Source: Candidatus Rifleibacterium amylolyticum
GTDB taxonomy: Bacteria > Muiribacteriota > Ozemobacteria > Ozemobacterales > Ozemobacteraceae
Direction: 5' to 3'
Length of the DNA stretch: 64,000 nucleotides
NCBI GenBank assembly: GCA_009917695.1
Contig: JAACJG010000017.1
Coordinates: 1-64,000 of the forward strand
Below, piece after piece: positions 59,640-64,000 of the stretch. The position numbers and the translations under genes are program-made. Every line of letters starts with the position of its first letter. Position 1 is the stretch's first letter. A model generated the notes under the pieces. That model saw only the letters and a list, made by a program, of their open reading frames with translations, was not told where the DNA came from and did no database searches.

Positions 59640-62183
59640 ATGAAGTATTTTCTGGTTCGCAGTGTAATTCCTACGCTTCTGACTATCGCGCTTTTCGTGA
59701 TGGCGATTTTCTTTTTCATGCTTCCAGCACTCGAAAAGAGCATCATGGATCAGAAAAGAGAGATGATCAAGGAGCTTACCAATACTGCCTGGAACATTCT
59801 TGCCCGCTTCGAATACGACGAGCGCATCGGCGTGATGACGCGCGAGCAGGCGCAGAAACTGGCGATAGAATCGATTCAGAACCTTCACTACGGGCAGGGC
59901 ATGAAGGACTACTTCTGGGTCAACGACATGCAGCCCCGCATGATCATTCACCCTTACCGCACTGACCTCAATGGCAAAGATCTCAACGACGTCACCGATC
60001 CTTCCGGTAATCGGCTTTTCGTTAAATTCGTCGAAATCGTTAAGGCCCATAATGCCGGCTACGCTGAATATCTCTGGCAATGGAAAGACGATCCGAGCCG
60101 AATTTCGCCTAAGCTGTCTTACGTTAAAGGATTCGAACCCTGGGGCTGGATCGTTGGCACCGGTGTCTATCTCAACGATGTACGTAACGAAATCGCCTCG
60201 ATCAGAAACAACCTGATTTTCTTCTCAACCGCCATATTGCTGATTACAACCGGGCTGCTCGCCTTTCTGCTGGTTGGCAGTTTTCTTTCGGAAAGGCGCC
60301 GCCGGCTTGCCGAACTGAGCCTGCGCGAAAGCGAAGAAAAATACCGCATGCTGGTTGAATCAGCCGGTGAATACATGATCATGTCCTTGTGTGGGCAGGA
60401 GCTTTTTGCCAACAACAGCATGCTCAGACTGCTGGGTTATTCAGCCGAAGAATTCATGCAGAAAAACATTCTCGAGATCGTCGAAATGTCGCCCGCTGAA
60501 AAGGAGCGTGGCTACCCATATTCGGTAGCTCTGGTAAAAGGCGAAGAATACCCGCATCAGTATGAAACCTACCTGATAAAAAAAAGCGGTGAGCGTTATC
60601 GAGTAATGATACTGCTTTCGAGTATTCCGCAGGGTGACAAATCAGGCTTTCTCATGATCGCTTCAGAAGTTACCGTTCAGCAGGAAAGGGTTATACGCCA
60701 GGACAGGCTGCTCGAAGAACTGCAACGCAGTTTTCTCTATTTTCACCAACGCATAGCTGATCTGGCCAGTTTGCCGGCAATCATCTGCACGCCTGCCGAA
60801 ACCCTTCATTCAGTCGCACGCTACTTTCAACCCGATGGCATCGATGCTGTTCTCGTCGAAGATGGCAGCGGTATCAGAGGGGTACTGTCTTTGCAGACCT
60901 ACATTCAGTTTCTGCTCTCAGGCAGTTACGATCTCAAGACGACTTCTCTTGCCGATATCAAGCTCGAAGCACCTGTCTTTGTCGATGAATCGGCACTTCT
61001 ATTCGATGTTTATCTCAAAATCGAAAAAAGTGATTTCAATCATGTTTTCGTAATCAACGACAAAGGCGAACCGACCGGTCTGGTCAACAATCACAGCTTT
61101 ATCTTTCTGCAAAATTATTCGCCAACGATTCTGCTGCGCGAAATTCAGGTCATCGACAACGAAGAAAAACTGACCACCGCTAACCGGCTGTTGCCAGAGC
61201 TTTCGCGCATCTTCATCAAAAATCAGATCGGTGTTGGTCATTTGAATCGTCTGATAACAGATGTTTCAGACCTCATTCTCGAAAAGGCCATCGAGCTGTC
61301 CGTTAAAAAGCTGGGACCGCCGCCGGCAGATTACTGCTTTATGGTGCTTGGCAGCCAGGGCAGACGAGAACAGACTCTATGCACTGATCAGGATAACGCA
61401 ATCGTATTTGCCGACGTTGCTGAAAGCGAAGAGGAATCGGCTAAAAAATATTTTCTCGAACTTGGAAACAAAGTCTGCACGTTGCTCGACCGTTCTGGCT
61501 ACAAATACTGCGACGGCGACATCATGGCAAAAAACCCGACCTGGTGCCAGCCTCTCGCGAAATGGAAAGCAAATTTTTCGGCATGGATCAACACTCTTGA
61601 AGCCAAAGATCTGCTGCAAACCAAGATATTTTTCGATTTCAGAGCAATCGCTGAACCCGGCAACCGTTCAACCCGGCTGGTCGATCACCTGCAAAAGCAC
61701 CTCGAAAGCGAACTGGCCAACAGCCCACGCTTTTATTTCCTGCTTGCCATAAACATTCTACAGTTCGATCCGCCTCTCGGATTCTTCGGTGATTTCATTC
61801 TGGAAACCCGCGGTCATCACGCCGACGTGCTTGATATCAAGGGCGTTCTGAGCATGGTAGTAGATTTTGCCCGTATTTATGCGCTCAAACATGGCGTCCG
61901 CACGCGCAACACGCACGAACGCCTGCAAGCGCTCAATGAGCTTGGGATTTTGACGAGCCAGAGCTATGATGATCTTGAACGCGCACTCAATTATCTGATG
62001 ACGATCAGGCTCGAAAATCAGGTCGAAGAGACTGACCAGGGCCTCAATCCAGATAATCTGATCAAGCCTGAGAACCTCACTACGATCAATCAGAAAATTC
62101 TCAAAGAGATTTTCGCTCAGATCAAGAACTTTCAGGTTCGACTCAGCTACGACTTTACCGGCACGACGGGAGTTAAAACCTGA
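59640..62183 (+). CDS. Membrane sensor: single Cache - PAS - CBS pair - DUF294 nucleotidyltransferase-like
   Basis: Encodes 847 residues from the ATG at 59640 (GAGGACC upstream). First helix ~5-30, a periplasmic Cache_2-type domain (~35-185: MKDYFWVNDMQPRMIIHPYR, KLSYVKGFEPWGWIVGTGVY), second helix (~190-217), PAS (~230-350: ESEEKYRMLVESAG), two CBS-like motifs (~375-525), then a GlnD-like NTase region with GSQGRREQTLCTDQDNAIVFAD (~571-592), and a DUF294 C-terminal helical part (~700-840). In the usual DUF294 proteins next to such symporters a cNMP-binding domain stands in front of CBS; here Cache-PAS replaces it. Probably senses an extracellular organic acid and controls the symporter by nucleotidylation; inferred. 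Confidence 0.88.
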   Translation: MKYFLVRSVIPTLLTIALFVMAIFFFMLPALEKSIMDQKREMIKELTNTAWNILARFEYDERIGVMTREQAQKLAIESIQNLHYGQGMKDYFWVNDMQPRMIIHPYRTDLNGKDLNDVTDPSGNRLFVKFVEIVKAHNAGYAEYLWQWKDDPSRISPKLSYVKGFEPWGWIVGTGVYLNDVRNEIASIRNNLIFFSTAILLITTGLLAFLLVGSFLSERRRRLAELSLRESEEKYRMLVESAGEYMIMSLCGQELFANNSMLRLLGYSAEEFMQKNILEIVEMSPAEKERGYPYSVALVKGEEYPHQYETYLIKKSGERYRVMILLSSIPQGDKSGFLMIASEVTVQQERVIRQDRLLEELQRSFLYFHQRIADLASLPAIICTPAETLHSVARYFQPDGIDAVLVEDGSGIRGVLSLQTYIQFLLSGSYDLKTTSLADIKLEAPVFVDESALLFDVYLKIEKSDFNHVFVINDKGEPTGLVNNHSFIFLQNYSPTILLREIQVIDNEEKLTTANRLLPELSRIFIKNQIGVGHLNRLITDVSDLILEKAIELSVKKLGPPPADYCFMVLGSQGRREQTLCTDQDNAIVFADVAESEEESAKKYFLELGNKVCTLLDRSGYKYCDGDIMAKNPTWCQPLAKWKANFSAWINTLEAKDLLQTKIFFDFRAIAEPGNRSTRLVDHLQKHLESELANSPRFYFLLAINILQFDPPLGFFGDFILETRGHHADVLDIKGVLSMVVDFARIYALKHGVRTRNTHERLQALNELGILTSQSYDDLERALNYLMTIRLENQVEETDQGLNPDNLIKPENLTTINQKILKEIFAQIKNFQVRLSYDFTGTTGVKT

Positions 62184-62908
62184 TGATTCTAATTTCCGGC
62201 GACGTTCACAGCCAATACCACGTAATCAACGAGCAGATACGACATGCCGAAACTGTTATGAATAGGGAACTCGATGCCGTAATTGTGCTTGGTGATTTTG
62301 GAATTTACGAACAGCCCCTGCACCAGTTTTTCGACAAGGAAGGCGGCCATTTTCTGCGCAAACTATACTTTATCGACGGCAACCACGAAGAGTTCGCGCA
62401 GTTCGATCATCTCATCGAGAAATACAGCCATTCTCTCAACCACCTGTCCCGCGGCAAGGTCACGCAGATATGCAATAGACGCTTTTTGTCACTCGGCGGA
62501 GCACGCTACATGGATGCGCTGAACTCGCCCTCAGGTTCAGAGATAAGAGATTGCGATATCGCCCACTGTCTCGCGCACCGGGCTGACGAAGTAGACTTTA
62601 TAATCACGCATGACTGCCCGGCCGGCATCGGCGTACCGAACGCACCAGGCATGGAGTTTTACGGCAAACCAGGTTTCGAGCGTGGCAGTGAACTGATCGA
62701 GCATTTCAAGCCCAAAAAGTGGTTTTTCGCACATTATCACCGCTGGTTCAGCCGTAAGATTGGCGAATCAGAGTTCTTTGGCCTGCCCGAAAGCTGGAAA
62801 GGTTTTGGCCTGCTCGATGAACAGGGCAACTATCAGGCTGTTGAACATGCCGTTGAAAAACGCGAAGACTGGCTGCAACGCTTTATTAAAAAGCTGTTCA
62901 GCCTCTAA
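62183..62908 (+). CDS. Metallophosphoesterase
   Basis: Encodes 241 residues. The start overlaps the previous stop by one base (TGATG). Calcineurin-like motifs: GDVHSQY, VLGDFG, GNHEEF, ITHDCPAG and AHYHRW; the last two differ a little from the canonical GHTH. A final basic segment (EDWLQRFIKKLFSL) may touch the membrane. Substrate unknown. Coupling to the Cache-PAS-CBS-DUF294 gene suggests it acts on the same pathway, for instance by removing a nucleotide or phosphate added by that protein; this is inference. Confidence 0.9.
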   Translation: MILISGDVHSQYHVINEQIRHAETVMNRELDAVIVLGDFGIYEQPLHQFFDKEGGHFLRKLYFIDGNHEEFAQFDHLIEKYSHSLNHLSRGKVTQICNRRFLSLGGARYMDALNSPSGSEIRDCDIAHCLAHRADEVDFIITHDCPAGIGVPNAPGMEFYGKPGFERGSELIEHFKPKKWFFAHYHRWFSRKIGESEFFGLPESWKGFGLLDEQGNYQAVEHAVEKREDWLQRFIKKLFSL

Positions 62909-62941
62909 TCCTCTGTAAACATTGGCTATGGGTTTTATCAG

Positions 62942-62986
62942 TCGTTGCGAGGAGCCTGGCGACGAAGCGGTATGCCGCAGGCATAA
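62942..62986 (+). repeat. Dispersed intergenic repeat of the TTGCGAGGAGC...GCGACGAAGC type
   Basis: Contains GTCGTTGCGAGGAGCCTGG followed by CGACGAAGCGGTATGCCGC. This closely resembles the dispersed TTGCGAGGAGCxxAGCGACGAAGCAATC element known from many bacterial genomes. The rest of the gap up to 63039 holds no gene. Confidence 0.6.
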
Positions 62987-63039
62987 GCCAGCTCTGAGCT
63001 ATTCCTTCTGACAATGAGCAAGCCGCAGTGTTTTGGCAG

Positions 63040-63249
63040 TTAATCGGTGCCAATCATCACGCTCGAAGCTTTGACCACGGCATAGACTTCTTTGCCGACC
63101 TTGACACCGAGATTTTCGCAGGATTTTTTGGTAATGATCGAAGTGATTTCTTTGCCCGGAGCAACTTCTACAACTATTTCTGCGTTAACTGCGCCGATCT
63201 CGACTGATTTGACAACACCCTTCAAAGCATTTCTGGCACTGATCTTCAT
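63040..63249 (-). CDS. Molybdenum-pterin-binding (Mop/TOBE) protein, molbindin
   Basis: Encodes 69 residues, with AAAGGAGAGTTTGCG before the ATG. It is a single Mop domain (ISARNALKGVVKSVEIGAVNAEIVVEVAPG, ITKKSCENLGVKVGKEVYAVVKASSVMIG), the size of free-standing molbindins. These store or buffer molybdate or tungstate. No molybdate transporter or molybdoenzyme is in the window. The 200 bases upstream show no riboswitch I could recognise. Confidence 0.93.
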   Translation of the reverse strand: MKISARNALKGVVKSVEIGAVNAEIVVEVAPGKEITSIITKKSCENLGVKVGKEVYAVVKASSVMIGTD

Positions 63250-63515
63250 CGCAAACTCTCCTTTATTCGAATAAAATAAGACCCAACCATCAGCGACACT
63301 GCTGAAGAAACGATCTCAGATCAGCGTGGCGATCTGGTGGAGACTTAAAATTCTAACACATAACTCCGTACAGAAAATACCCCATTGGAAGTTGCTCTGA
63401 CGGGCAGTATTTTCGTGTATTCTGCAACGCCTGGCGCCGGCTTGCAGAAATGAAACAGCCCAGGTTTCATATGGAACAAAAAGATAGCTGCAGTTATCGA
63501 CTGTGCTTACTGTGC
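63250..63515. other. Intergenic region upstream of the molbindin gene
   Basis: 266 bases between two minus-strand genes. It holds the leader of the molbindin gene and the end of the exported protein. I see no terminator, repeat or promoter that I can support. Confidence 0.5.
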
Positions 63516-64000
63516 TTAAAGACTGCCGATACCTATTACTTTTGGGGTTTTGATGGTCGGATGATTCTCGGGAACCATGATCGAAATCGGTGCCGGCATG
63601 CCATTAACGCCCTTCTTTTTGTCGATCCATATCTTGTAGACCCAGCCGGCAATTGCACTGTCACCGTAGCCATCGCCGTTGCTGTATCTCTTGTTTACGC
63701 GGGTAATCTTGAGCGGCAAAGCATAAAATTTGAAGTTGTTGTAATCCTTCTTCAGCGAAAACTGTGGAACATCGACACGCAAAGCATCGCTGTTCTCATT
63801 CACCAGGCCGCCACCAGCTATTGCAACAAATGCCTCGGCGCACTTTTCAAGGGTTTCAGACTTCAGAACCTCGGTGTATTCATAAAGCACATTGAGCACT
63901 CCCGTGGGTAGCTGATTGACAGGAATATCATCCCTTTTGCTCTGTGCCGATGCTTCAAAAGCTGTAAGTGCAGACATCAACACAAAAACAAGAACCGCGT
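63516..64000 (-). CDS. Exported protein of unknown function (5' end outside window)
   Basis: At least 161 residues, with the start beyond base 64000. The visible beginning (AVLVFVLMSALTAFEASAQ|SK) is most of a signal peptide; internal GTG and ATG codons at 63983 and 63977 would cut into that hydrophobic core and are unlikely starts. The mature part (~135 residues) has two cysteine-free segments, one with KCAEAFVAIAGGGLVNENSD, and ends IKTPKVIGIGSL. No recognised domain. Another long frame on the plus strand here overlaps it completely and has no coding look. Confidence 0.75.
   Translation of the reverse strand, partial: AVLVFVLMSALTAFEASAQSKRDDIPVNQLPTGVLNVLYEYTEVLKSETLEKCAEAFVAIAGGGLVNENSDALRVDVPQFSLKKDYNNFKFYALPLKITRVNKRYSNGDGYGDSAIAGWVYKIWIDKKKGVNGMPAPISIMVPENHPTIKTPKVIGIGSL

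Noticed and set aside
63250-63360. Molybdenum-cofactor riboswitch before the molbindin gene
   Set aside because: No consensus pairing or conserved core could be recognised.
63450-63911. 153-codon plus-strand frame at the window end
   Set aside because: It lies opposite the exported-protein gene, which has a signal peptide and better coding character.

Overview
The window is a single stretch of chromosome from a Gram-negative bacterium. It has outer-membrane export genes (TolC/MacA/MacB, a beta-barrel protein), many signal peptides, GC content that looks close to 50 % by eye, and a gene density typical of bacteria. A large pyruvate:ferredoxin oxidoreductase and a ferredoxin-nitroreductase suggest anaerobic or fermentative metabolism. 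The rich set of GAF, HDOD, HD-GYP, PP2C and Cache proteins suggests elaborate signalling. I cannot assign a phylum from the sequence. The mixture resembles uncultivated anaerobic lineages such as Candidatus Riflebacteria, but that is a guess. Promoters look like ordinary sigma-70 sites with a recurring TTGACT -35 box and a 17-18 base spacer. No rRNA, tRNA or CRISPR array was seen.

Layout. 1-8732: a module of four exported proteins. Two large beta-rich, Ig-like surface proteins are paralogous in one segment but have unrelated C-terminal parts, and one of them ends in a transglutaminase-like Cys-His-Asp domain. Each is followed by a small exported partner in the next, overlapping frame. 8733-9231: gene-poor, with a probable MITE and two candidate micro-ORFs. 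9232-16210: GAF-PAS protein, tlyA, zinc-ribbon membrane protein, a coupled nitroreductase-cmoM-MATE operon, class B phosphatase, HIT protein. 16271-20798: rpsU, two nfeD genes, floA and two unknown genes, an arrangement like the Bacillus rpsU-yqeY-yqeZ-floA region. 20939-26114: PFOR, GNAT acetyltransferase, PfkB kinase.

26270-33208: a free-standing intein-like (Hint) protein is directly coupled to a UvrD/PcrA helicase that has no intein itself. A membrane-anchored CBM48 protein and a four-GAF HD-GYP phosphodiesterase follow. 33209-39353: a low-complexity repeat patch, a beta-barrel protein, and a TolC-MacA-MacB(ATPase)-MacB(permease) export operon. 39354-47646: NUDIX hydrolase, two exported unknowns (one with an NlpC/P60-like Cys-His-His pattern), a 39-residue membrane peptide overlapping a merR gene, comB, two tandem HDOD proteins, and an Ala/Ser/Asn-rich unknown. 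47684-53651: pullulanase, YihY, Tex. 53652-57183: CGATTA repeat, then a histidine kinase, REC-HDOD and REC-PP2C cassette. 57302-62908: DUF485 protein, sodium:solute symporter, a Cache-PAS-CBS-DUF294 membrane protein and a metallophosphoesterase. 62909-64000: a dispersed repeat, a molbindin, and an exported protein cut by the window end.

The strongest candidate for something new is the 26270-29643 gene pair. Its first product looks end to end like the intein that in other bacteria interrupts the GDxDQ-SIY motif of UvrD/PcrA. It has lost every splicing residue I can locate, is made as a separate protein, and sits two bases upstream of the uninterrupted helicase. This rests on recall of the family and on motif reading; no database search was run.
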